From Rhabdornis inornatus (Eukaryota > Chordata > Aves > Passeriformes > Rhabdornithidae), in NCBI GenBank assembly GCA_013397075.1, contig VWZS01002870.1:2001-66000 (forward strand): DNA of 64,000 nt, given 5' to 3'. The notes beneath the pieces were generated by a model that was not told the origin of the DNA, did not search any database, and was given only the letters and a program-made list of their open reading frames with translations. Made by a program: the position numbers and the translations under genes. Of the stretch, positions 1 to 9,462 are shown one piece after another (positions within the stretch are counted from its first letter, which is position 1; each line of letters starts with the position of its first letter).

Positions 1-1736
1 ACCCTCTCTTGATCATAGAGTGAGTGTTCCTCAGTCATCAACAGTCGAAAAGTATCACCTGGCCACAGGAGTTGATGGCCCAGCTAATCAGGAAGGCCAG
101 AGCCCGTCTGCGGGAGCTGGCAGGTTGTGACTTCGCATGCATCTACGTGCCACTTACCTTGACATCAGGTAAGCTAACCAAGGGGGCCTTGGAGCATTTG
201 CTCCAGGAAAATGAGACTCTCCAGTTTGCTCTGGATAGCTACACAGGGCAAGTATCCATCCACTGCCGTAGCCATAAATTATTTAACTCAAATTTCCATT
301 TGGTACCCAAGAGCAAATTGAGCTGGACACTGCTCAAAGCCCTAACAGTTTTTACTGATGCGTCCAGGGCTTCTCACAAGTCAGTCATGACTTGGAAGAA
401 CCCCCAAACTCAGGAGTGGGAGGCAGACATTAAAGTTGTTGAGGGCTCCCCTCAAATAGTTGAGTTGGACGCAGTCGTTTGGGCCTTTGAGAGGTTTTCC
501 GAGCCGTTCAATTTGGTAACCGATTCAGCCTATGTAGCAGATGTGGTGTCCAGAGCAGAGAATTCAGTGTTAAAGGAGATTTCAAATCTGGACCTCCATA
601 GGCTGCTCTCAAAATTGATCTACGCCATCTCCCACCAAGAGCAACCTTACTACGTCATGCACGTGAGGTCACATACTGACCTGCCCGGCTTCATTGCCGA
701 AGGTAATCAGAGAGCAGATGCTTTGGCTGCGCCGGCCGAAATGGCTAGGCTGCCTGATGTGTTCCAGCAAGCCAAGTTGAGCCATCAACACTTCCATCAG
801 AATGCTCCTGGTTTGGTTAGGCAGTTCCATCTGAGCCGAGACCAAGCCAAGTACCTTGTGGCCACATGTCCCCAGTGCCAGAAGCTTGGAATGTCAACCC
901 AAAGCTCTGGGGTCAATCCTCGAGGCCTGGAAAGCTGTGAGCTGTGGCAGATGGATGTCACACACATCCCACAGTTCGGCAGGTTAAAGTACGTCCATAT
1001 AAGCGTAGACACCTTCTCTGGGGCAGTCTCCGCCTCCACCCACACAGGGGAGAAGGCCAAAGATGTCCAGAAACACCTGGTGGAGGCCTTCTCTGTGTTG
1101 GGGATCCCCAAGGAAGTGAAAATGGACAATTGTCCTGCATATGCTTCCACAGCCTTTAAGGGGTTCCTGCAGAGGTGGGGAATAAAACACAAGAGGGGCA
1201 TCCCATATTCCCCCATGGGTTAGGGCATGGTTGAGCGTGCCCACCAGATGCTCAAACAAGTCCTGGAGCAGCAGGGTGACACCCAATTCGACTCTCCACA
1301 TTCCAAATTGCACCGCGCCCTTTTTACCATCAATTTCTTGAACTGCTCCTTTGAACACCTAAGTCCTCCCATTGTGAGGCACTTCACGAACTCTTCACCC
1401 TTACGGTTGAGAGAACAACCTCCCATAATAGTGAAGAACCCAGAAACAGGCAGAACAGAGGGCCCCCATGAGTTGATCACCTGGGGGCAGGGATACGCTT
1501 GCGTGTCCACGCCTCTCGGGTTGAGGTGGGTCCCTCAAAGATGGGTCTGGCCATACCTGGCCAAGGATACATCTCAGTCAAGGTCAACCCTAAAGGACAT
1601 CACTGTTGCAGCGCTGAGTCGTCGTAGATGGCCCCCCGAGGAAGACCATCAATCCCTCAGTGAGAAAGGCGTCGATGAACCTCCAAGTTGGAACTCCCAT
1701 AGTTTTCCCCCTGAACTTACTGAGTTATTTGAATAA
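1..1736 (+). pseudogene. pol: ERV pol, 3' part: RT connection, RNase H, integrase (broken)
   Basis: One frame covers the end of a retroviral polymerase polyprotein. It is interrupted by TGA at 21-23 and TAG at 1221-1223 and ends at 1736. Numbering from base 24, RNase H shows its four acidic residues: Asp in TDAS (about 111), Glu in VELDAV (about 146), Asp in TDSAYV (about 167) and Asp in RADALAA (about 231). Integrase follows with its His-His-Cys-Cys zinc site ending in CPQC (about 281-284), then Asp in WQMDVTHI (about 311) and Asp in KMDNC (about 367). The third catalytic acid, Glu of VERAHQ, lies just after the TAG. The segment to 1736 has the Trp-rich integrase C-terminal domain. In a live virus these parts degrade the RNA strand and join viral DNA to the host. 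The TAG separates the DDE catalytic residues, so this copy cannot make full integrase. Confidence 0.93.
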
Positions 1737-3119
1737 CCCCCGCCCATGTGTTTTATTTCAGTCAGGCACCTGGAGCCCCAAGTACTGGTACGCAGTGGTC
1801 ATCTTAGCGTGCCTGAGCCAGTCTTCGGTAGAGTGGATTGTCCTGCAGCCGAAAAAGAATGTGTGGGTTACACTCGTACAGGCCATGAAGCAGGACCATC
1901 TATGCTTATCGACGGCAACAGCAGGAAATCCACTCTCAACCTGCCTGGTGGGGATTCCTTTTAAGCCCAATGAGTATCCAGCTTCCATCATAGCTATGAT
2001 GTACCAAAACCACGCCTGGAGGTGGCACCGTCCCCATGCTTCCTAGCCTATGGCCAACCCGCTCTGGTTGTGGCGGGAATGGGCGGCAACCCTTCCCAAA
2101 GCAACCAGAGAGCCCTAAGAATTTGAGTTGATCGGTTCGGCCCCATTTTGTGTCCAAAATAATTATAAAAAATCCAACCCTGGAACCTACCTAAATGTAG
2201 TCCAACATAACCTAGAATTTCAAGCCACTGAGTGGTGCAATACCACCGCCCAGATTCTGGGGGCTCCCGCAAGTGAGCCATGCCAACTGGACAAGGGGAC
2301 TTCCTGATCTGTGGTGACCGGGCGTGGGCAAGCATCCCCTCTCGCCTGATAGGAGGGCCATGTACTCTCGGGCAGTTGGCCCTGTTTTCCCCTAGTAAAA
2401 CCCAAATATCGAATTGGAAAACAAAAAGTGCTCCATTGGCCATCCAAAAAAGAGAAATAAAAAATTTGGACGAAAATTGCAACGCGGACATTTTCCATTG
2501 GGCCAAATCAAAACGGGTCGCGGTATCCATCTTTTTGCCTTGGCTAGCAGCGGCCCAAGCTCTAGGTGAATTGGGCCATCTAGAGTGCTGGGTGGCAAAA
2601 CAGGCAAACCTTACTTCAACCACCCTAAGCGACCTCCTCATAGACAAGGAAATAACCAGGCAGGCCATGCTCCAAAATCGAGCAGCCATAGACTTCCTGC
2701 TGCTCCCCCATGGCCATGGCCGCGAGGACTTTGAGGGCCTCTGCTGTCTCAACTTGACATCAAGGAGCAGCAGTATCCATTCGCGGATCCAGCAGATCCA
2801 AGGCCTCATCACCGACATCAAGACGGAAACCGAAGACTGGTTCAACAATTTGTTCAAGAACTGGGGGCTCTCAGGCTGGCTGGCCTCCGTTGTAAAGTCT
2901 ATTATTTCAGTTACTCTTGTTATTGTTTTGATCTGTATCGCCCTCTCTATTTTTAAGTCAATCATTGTTCGCAGCATCTCCTGACCGCCCGCAGTAAATC
3001 GAGTTGAGGTAGAGCCTAAAACCGAGTGGGGTTTGGAAGAAGAAGTACCCCCAGAAAAGACTGAAGAAAGTGACAGGCCCACCTCAGAAGAAGACTCGAT
3101 TGCCTCCACTCCGGTTTAA
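1660..3119 (+). pseudogene. env: ERV env, surface and transmembrane subunits (broken)
   Basis: The env frame begins inside the end of pol in another frame, as is usual for retroviruses. The surface-subunit frame shows a hydrophobic leader-like stretch, then Cys and N-glycosylation-type motifs. It meets TAG at 2044-2046, TAA at 2116-2118 and TGA at 2305-2307. The reading then shifts by one base near 2290-2300 into the frame of 2280-2984. That 234-codon ORF holds the end of SU, a furin-type KSKR at residues 76-79, a hydrophobic fusion-type segment (80-97), a heptad and immunosuppressive-type region (about 131-147), CC at 155-156 and a membrane anchor (199-225). The usual first cysteine of the CX6CC motif is Arg here (residue 148). 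A TGA at 2982-2984 is followed by 44 more open, Glu-rich codons. Env normally mediates receptor binding and fusion; this copy is not functional as written. Confidence 0.88.
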
Positions 3120-3136
3120 AAAAGAAAAGGGGGAGA
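3118..3136 (+). promoter_or_regulatory. ERV polypurine tract
   Basis: An unbroken run of A and G, ending in five Gs and AGA, sits directly before the TGTTGTGG that opens the LTR. In retroviruses this tract primes plus-strand DNA synthesis. Its position fixes the left edge of the LTR. Confidence 0.85.
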
Positions 3137-3841
3137 TGTTGTGGTTTATGTTTAGTTTGGATGTTATTCAGTTGTATTTTTCCTTATTGTAATGGTTTCT
3201 CCCTCAGTTGTACCCCTGTGTAGCCATAAAATGGTTTCTTCCTGTCCCACCTTTACCCTCTCCCGTCACCCTAAGCCCCACCTACCCTTCAAGAATCTTC
3301 CCTGTCCTTCACCCTAAACCCTGCCCTTGCGGTTGTCAATCCCTCCTAGCCCCTCCCGTTGTTCCAGAGAGTTCTGTATCAGTCATCCCCTTCTCAGTTT
3401 ACGATTTGTTACTATGTTTGAGTCCCCGCCTAAGTAACTCCCTCTTGGTCATGTGAAACGGTAATCCCACCTTATGATACACCCCCTGTTTCCCCTAATT
3501 GGTTGGAGCGTTGCACCCTCCCATGGGGGAGGTCCCCAATTTAAGTTGATGTAAGCCTGTTCTCCTTGCTTTTCCGAGTTCCTTCCCTCATTGCCCAGTT
3601 GTCTTCCCTCACCCCCCCCAATAAACCTCTTCCTAGAACCTAGAAAGGTCTCCTCCTCAATCCTTTGCTTCCCCTCTGATGCGGATACAGCTGTGATAAG
3701 GGTGGAGAGCCCTAGCTGTACTCCTGCTTCGTGGAAGCTGGGAGACAGCCCACTCTTGACGCCGGCAGCCAGCAGAGCTAGCTGGGCTTGCTAGGTGCGA
3801 GTGGTCAAGGCTGTCGTGTCAATTCTTTGTGATTCTTAACA
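3137..3841 (+). repeat. ERV 3' LTR (705 bp)
   Basis: Starts TGTT right after the polypurine tract and closes with AACA, a short inverted repeat typical of retroviral LTRs. A poly(A) signal AATAAA lies at 3620-3625, so R-U5 covers the last 200 or so bases. Upstream of it is a C/T-rich U3, with a weak TATA-like ATTTAA near 3539. A related but diverged LTR lies on the minus strand at 7245-8023; shared stretches include TTGTCAATCC, the ATTTGTTA block, the GATGTAA block and GCTAGCTGGGC near the 3' end. Confidence 0.88.
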
Positions 3842-6800
3842 GCCAGGATGCTGAATAAGGACAAACCAATAAGGGGAATCATTGTGTCATAGAATCCTCA
3901 TCATGAACACTGATGTAGATGGTAATTTTTGTCTGGCCATTAACTAGTTGACCTATGATCTATCTGAATCTTCAAAAGAAAACCTAAATAAAGAACATTT
4001 TAGATGTCTTCCATTAAATTAAAGCTAAATTAAAATTCCAGGATTTGGGGTCATTATATGACTACTTGATACTCTTTTGAGGAGTCAGAGTTTATAAACT
4101 AATGAATGAGACCTAAATACTGGATACTAGTTTAATCTGTGGCAATTAATCTTCCTCCAGTATTTTTCCTGCTCTTTAATAGGAAACTATCATATTATAA
4201 AGTCTGAATCCTTAAAGTTCAGAAGCATTTCACAGCATGATTAAACTGTGAAATGTATTTGAAACTAATTGCTTCTGACAACTGCCATTAAACACATATT
4301 TGCAAATACATTTTCTAATTCCTTAATAACAAGAAGTTCTTGTTATCTTTTGAACTTTTGGGCTGCCTTGTGAGCAACACGCTAAAAAGTCACTTTTGCT
4401 TTAACTGTTTAAGCACCATGTAAGAGAACAAGTCATAACTGTAAACTACTGGTGTCAAAGGAAGCAGTGCAGGTCATGCAGAATGTACTGGTTGAAGCTA
4501 TATATTGATGCTGACTAGACTGCAAGATGTAGGAAGAAATGGCATCTACATTTTTAAAAGAGGTTCACTAAAGACTGACTCAATAAGCAAGTCTAGTAAT
4601 TCCATTGTAAATACTGAAAATATAAAATAAACTGTTTTGCCTTTTTGCTACTATTTAGAAAACTGATAATCCAGAATACATTATATTCTGATTATTATAA
4701 ACTTTTTATCACATCATGCAGCAGACCATAGAATGCTTTATGGTAAATGTTATGCAATTAAATTACCAGATGCTATTTCTCAAGTTAATCAATCATACCC
4801 TGTAATTTTTGAAATGGGATTTTTGTATTTTCCTAATCTGTTAAATTGATGCTGTAGAAAACTAAGGGTGCAGTTACTTTATGAAATCCTCATATTTGTC
4901 ATTTAATTTTTGATATACAATATAAAGCACTGACAAGATGCCAACAGTTATCTCTCCACAAAGTTTGAAACTCTTAACTAGCAAAAGAAGATGAAGCAAG
5001 AAAATGGGGGGGAATTATCATTCCTATTTAATTTCTTTGAACTAAAGTTGAGGAGGAAAAATGGCAAGATTTAATACAGAAGTAATGAATCTTCTTTTCA
5101 GGTGCTTTTCTCTCCATTAACTCTAGATAACCTTGATTAGATGCCTTACTTTTCAATGGTAGTCATTAACTGCGATGCGTATCACTGGATGGTTTCCCCT
5201 AAATCACAAAGATTTTTAAAAAGACTTGGTTCAATATCTGATGCAGTCTAATTCCTTACTCACGAGATTCTGAGTCCTATTTTCTTGTTATACAGTGATG
5301 AAGAAGTGGAGTGTACTTTATCACAATTCCTGCTAAATCTAAATTACAGAAGGCATAAACTTTGTCATATAAAGAACAATAGTGCCTAAAGAAAGCAAAG
5401 TGAACCCCTCTGTGAATATGCACTTTTTAACCCAGTTAGAATAAAAGGATTATCCTTGCTTCCTGATTTTCAGGACTTTTAGTTAGCCCATGTGAAAGCT
5501 AATTTTGTTCTGAACATGCAAAGATAACCCCCAACAGGAAGAAACAGTTTTATCTAGACTATTCAAATTTCAGCAGGAAAGATTTATCTCCCCTCCTCTG
5601 CATAAGAAATTATTTTTGTATCAACTTCATTAATGAACTTAATGAAGACATTTCATATCTCCATTATACCCTCATTTTCTATGGCTTTCCATTCTTTATA
5701 TGAGGAACGTAATGTTAACTTAAGGCTAACTCTAAAACCACAATCTATTTTAAGTTACTTTTCAGTTTTAGACTTTTATCAAATAAGTCATTAGAATTTT
5801 GGATAAAACGTCAACGTCATCACCGCTAAATTGTTTTTGTACTATAATGTACTGAATGTCTTGTGTTTATGTGTGAATTTTCCAAATGACTTATCACTGA
5901 TCATTGATTCTAGAATATATTTTGCTGACTAGAGATTTTTCTATGGGTACTGGAACAAGTAAAGCCCAAATTATTTATTTAGCTTTTGTCTTTTTCCGTC
6001 ATACTGAATTGTAATATCCACATGCTCCTTTCCTAAGATTTTTTCTAAATCTCTGATTTATTCTCACATGGTATTTCCATGCTACTTTTCTTCAACCTAT
6101 TCTGTACTCCTGATTACTTTAACTTACCTCACTTCCTGTCTGACAATAACCTAAAACTACCCTTTCTCCTTCTATCACAGCCTTTCTTATGTCACAACTC
6201 CATTTATTCTAGCAGTTTTTCTGCAGTGTTATGGTGTTTGTGTGACAGACAGCTGTCAAAGAGATTCTTCTTATATTGCTTCAGAAGGTAGCAAAGGTCC
6301 TTCAAACAAATATTGCACTTGAGTTAGTCAGAATGCCTCAGAAGTCCACTACTATATGTGTGTAAAGATATGCTTATGATTCTTAAAGGGGTTTACTCTC
6401 AGGTTTTCAAGATTTCTTAGAAGCTGGCTTGTATTGCTCTATTTATTTTACTTTTTTGTGCTGCATTGGTCTCTTTCACACTGACATTAAATAACCTTTT
6501 CCTATTACAAAAATTTAAAAAATTATTTTCTTTCCTCAGTTAATGGCTAATAAACATCTATAAACTACAACTGTCTTATAAACTAATAAATTTAAGAAAA
6601 TTAGTATATTTATGTTGTTCCACACAGTATGTCTCCACATTTTTTTCCAAACTTGATCACTAGAAAAGAATTAATAGTAAACCAAATACAATTCAGAACA
6701 GATGACTGCTACCAAAATAATTTTTTCTAGTTCAGAAATTCCTGACTGGAAAAGCATGGTGGCATTGTGACAGTGAGGAACACTCTTCAAAAGATGTTCT

Positions 6801-6855
6801 ACTACAAGCACAGTGCTTTCAAAATATATACTTGTATGAGAGGGAATGGATGACT
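3842..6855. other. Unique AT-rich sequence, no gene seen
   Basis: About 3 kb of AT-rich DNA with stops in all frames. The only open stretch of any size (70 codons near 6079) has no recognisable domain. No LTR ends or CR1 tail were found. Confidence 0.6.
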
Positions 6856-7238
6856 AGACAGCTGGAGTGAAGGGGAATGACTCAGAGGGATGGAACACTG
6901 CTCCTTTTAAGTAAGGCTGAGATAGTTGGAGCTGCTCAGCCTGTACAAGAAGGGATTCCAGGAAGATCTTATTATGGCCTTTCAGTACTTTAAGAAGGCT
7001 ATTATTAAAAACATAGGAGTTTTTACCAAGGCCCATAATGACAGGACAACAAGAAATTGTTTTAAACTGAATGAGAATAGGTTTATGTTGGACATAAGGA
7101 AAACATTTCTTATGATGAGGGTGACAAGAGACTAGAACAGGTTGTGCAGAGAAGTGATGGATGCCCTGTTACTGGAGGAGTTCAGGGTTGGGCAGGGCTT
7201 TGAGCAATCTGATCTTCTGACCTAGAAAAGTCCCTGCC
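6855..7238 (+). mobile_element. CR1 LINE 3' fragment, left part of a split copy
   Basis: Reads as the end of CR1 ORF2 and its 3' UTR in sense direction: recognisable blocks are GAGCTGCTCAGCCTG, GGCCTTTCAGTACTT and GGGTTGGGCAGGGCTT. It stops at CCTGCC (7233-7238), and CR1 resumes at the same six bases at 8302, so the two parts are one copy split by a later insertion. Confidence 0.82.
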
Positions 7239-7244
7239 TGTTGC

Positions 7245-8023
7245 TGTTAGCTGTATGATTAGCTATGAAACGGTGAGAGTGAAGCACAGCAACATGGTCT
7301 CCTGACGTGGCTTGCCCTCTCTCAGACCACTCTGGCCTGCCCAGCTAGCCCCCGAGGGTGAAGCTCCGTGCCAGGAATGGGCCATTTCCCGGATGGCTGG
7401 GAACCGGGAATCCAGCTAGGGCACCAAGCCCCTAGAGAAAATCGTGTGTCCAGGAGAGATAAAGAGTTAGGACGAGTCCTTCAGTGGGTCCAAGGATAGG
7501 TTTTATTGGACGGAAGGTGGGAAGGAGCAACTACGAGCAAGAGAGAGGAACCATCGAAGGCAAAAACTGCAGCTTTACATCAGCTTAGATACAGGGGAGG
7601 TCCAAGGGGAGGATACAGCTCAACATCCAGTTGGGGTACTCTAGGGGAGGAACGCAAGGCGGGGACAAAAACTTGAGCAACCAACAGGGTATAACATAGG
7701 CGGGATATACATCATAACAAATCATAGAACGAGGGAGGGATAAATGACATAGAAGATTCTAGGGATATGGGAGGGGACAGGGAGGATTGACAATGGCTGG
7801 GGAGTGGTTTAGGGCTGATCGATAGGGAACTTTCTGGGCGTTTGGGAGGAGTTATGGAGGATTGACAACAGCTGCGGAGTGTTTTGGGGCGGAGTGATGG
7901 GGCAGGGGTGGGAAAGGGAGACCTGGAGCAGACCATTTATGGGGGTGGAACACGGGAAGAAACCACTATAATAACTGGGTAAAAACGGGATAACAATAAA
8001 CTTAAAACAACACACCGCAACAG
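7245..8023 (-). repeat. LTR related to the 3' LTR at 3137-3841 (minus strand, about 779 bp)
   Basis: On the minus strand it runs from TGTTGCGG (at 8023) to CTAACA (at 7245), with AATAAA at 7502-7507, and shares blocks with the LTR at 3137-3841. A purine-rich GAAAGGAGA lies just upstream of its TG start, at the place of a polypurine tract. No matching internal retroviral genes are attached. The U5 end might instead be at 7239, since TGTTGC precedes it. Confidence 0.72.
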
Positions 8024-8301
8024 TCTCCTTTCAAGATATGAAAAGGACAACTTTATTGTAACACTACATTCCCTTACAAACACTAGATCGCAGAACCGAG
8101 AATTAAATCAAATTCATTGGTCCAAGGAAGACAACAGCCCCTGTAAACAAGCTTTCATCAAAATACCATGTTTCTCACACATCCCTCCTGTCACAAGACC
8201 AGATGTTAACGTTGTTATCAATTCTTTTATTTTTCTGTTTTCCTTTGAGCAGCCTGAGAAAACTCAGACTACTCTTTTCCCTGGATGTTCAGTATACCAC
8301 G
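8024..8301 (-). mobile_element. Sequence attached to the minus-strand LTR: ERV remnant or second LTR
   Basis: These 278 bp lie between the LTR start and the point where CR1 resumes, so they entered with the insertion. On the minus strand there is AATAAA at 8052-8057. Two readings are possible: a remnant of internal retroviral sequence upstream of the LTR, or a short second LTR into which the first inserted. No coding motif was seen. Confidence 0.5.
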
Positions 8302-8370
8302 CCTGCCCATGGCCTTTAAAGATCCCTTCGAACCTAAACCATTCTATGATTCCATGATTCTGTGACAACC
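8302..8370 (+). mobile_element. CR1 LINE tail, right part of the split copy
   Basis: Continues the CR1 left at 7238 through GATCCCTTCGAACC to the tail ATTCTATGATTCCATGATTC. The last few tail bases fall inside the duplicated block that starts at 8354. Confidence 0.82.
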
Positions 8371-8907
8371 TTTTTTTTTTTTATTTATTCTTTTTGTTAT
8401 TTTTCATAAGTAGATCCCATTGCTACAGCTAGTATAAGCTCAAAGCACACTTCAGTGTATAAAGTACCCATGTAAAGGTCTTCAAACCTTTGTGTGTTCT
8501 TGTGACTTCTTAAAACAGAATTTTCTTCCTAATTCTTACCTATTTTAGCTTTATCTATTTAATATTCTTAACATAGCAAGCTACCATTGCCATTTATTTT
8601 ATGGCATATTTAGGAGTAGAACTGATTTATTCTTTGTTTGCTACTTATAACTCGTTAGAAACTTTTGCATTGCATTTAGCAAATAGCATTAAGATATTTT
8701 CATAACTCTTTACTGAAGAGAAACAATTGCGCCTCAAAATTATTTCCTACATTGAGGCAGCCAAGACAATGAAAGAGTCAGTTTAAACTACAAGGCTTAT
8801 GCCTGCCATTATTGGGCAAAATCTTCCTTAAACATTTTGTTCTTTTATAAAAGCAAGAGTATGAGAAGAAAGCATTTAGATGGGCGAGTGTATCTTTGTA
8901 AATGGTT
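8354..8907 (+). repeat. Direct duplication, copy 1 (554 bp)
   Basis: From ATGATTCTGTGACAACC to GTAAATGGTT. It matches 8909-9462 in length and, as far as read, in every base, including the 12-T run. A single N at 8908 separates the copies. Confidence 0.95.
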
Positions 8908-8908
8908 N
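8908..8908. other. Single ambiguous base (N), probable assembly join
   Basis: The only N noticed in the window lies exactly between two identical 554-bp blocks. A one-base N is a common way of writing a gap of unknown or negative size between contigs, so overlapping contig ends were probably joined without merging. Confidence 0.85.
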
Positions 8909-9462
8909 ATGATTCTGTGACAACCTTTTTTTTTTTTATTTATTCTTTTTGTTATTTTTCATAAGTAGATCCCATTGCTACAGCTAGTATAAGCTCAAAG
9001 CACACTTCAGTGTATAAAGTACCCATGTAAAGGTCTTCAAACCTTTGTGTGTTCTTGTGACTTCTTAAAACAGAATTTTCTTCCTAATTCTTACCTATTT
9101 TAGCTTTATCTATTTAATATTCTTAACATAGCAAGCTACCATTGCCATTTATTTTATGGCATATTTAGGAGTAGAACTGATTTATTCTTTGTTTGCTACT
9201 TATAACTCGTTAGAAACTTTTGCATTGCATTTAGCAAATAGCATTAAGATATTTTCATAACTCTTTACTGAAGAGAAACAATTGCGCCTCAAAATTATTT
9301 CCTACATTGAGGCAGCCAAGACAATGAAAGAGTCAGTTTAAACTACAAGGCTTATGCCTGCCATTATTGGGCAAAATCTTCCTTAAACATTTTGTTCTTT
9401 TATAAAAGCAAGAGTATGAGAAGAAAGCATTTAGATGGGCGAGTGTATCTTTGTAAATGGTT
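8909..9462 (+). repeat. Direct duplication, copy 2 (554 bp)
   Basis: Second copy of 8354-8907. It runs on into unique sequence (CTTTAAATTG), whereas copy 1 stops at the N. The copy carries a CR1-tail remnant and then AT-rich unique DNA, with no gene. Confidence 0.95.

Larger units (their letters stand above)
1..3841 (+). mobile_element. Endogenous retrovirus, 3' half (alpharetrovirus-like, class II)
   Basis: The order pol end, env, polypurine tract, 3' LTR is that of a provirus read left to right; gag, most of pol and the 5' LTR lie outside the window. The transmembrane subunit layout (internal hydrophobic fusion-type segment next to a cysteine, heptad region, CC motif) and the class II integrase point to an avian alpharetrovirus-like lineage. 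This assignment is from family knowledge; no alignment was run. Both pol and env carry stops, so the copy is defective. The right edge is set by the CA at 3840-3841 that closes the LTR. A target-site duplication cannot be tested because the left end is missing. Confidence 0.93.

Noticed and set aside
797..1358. Minus-strand frames of 96-139 codons opposite integrase
   Set aside because: Antisense shadows of the retroviral pol frame.
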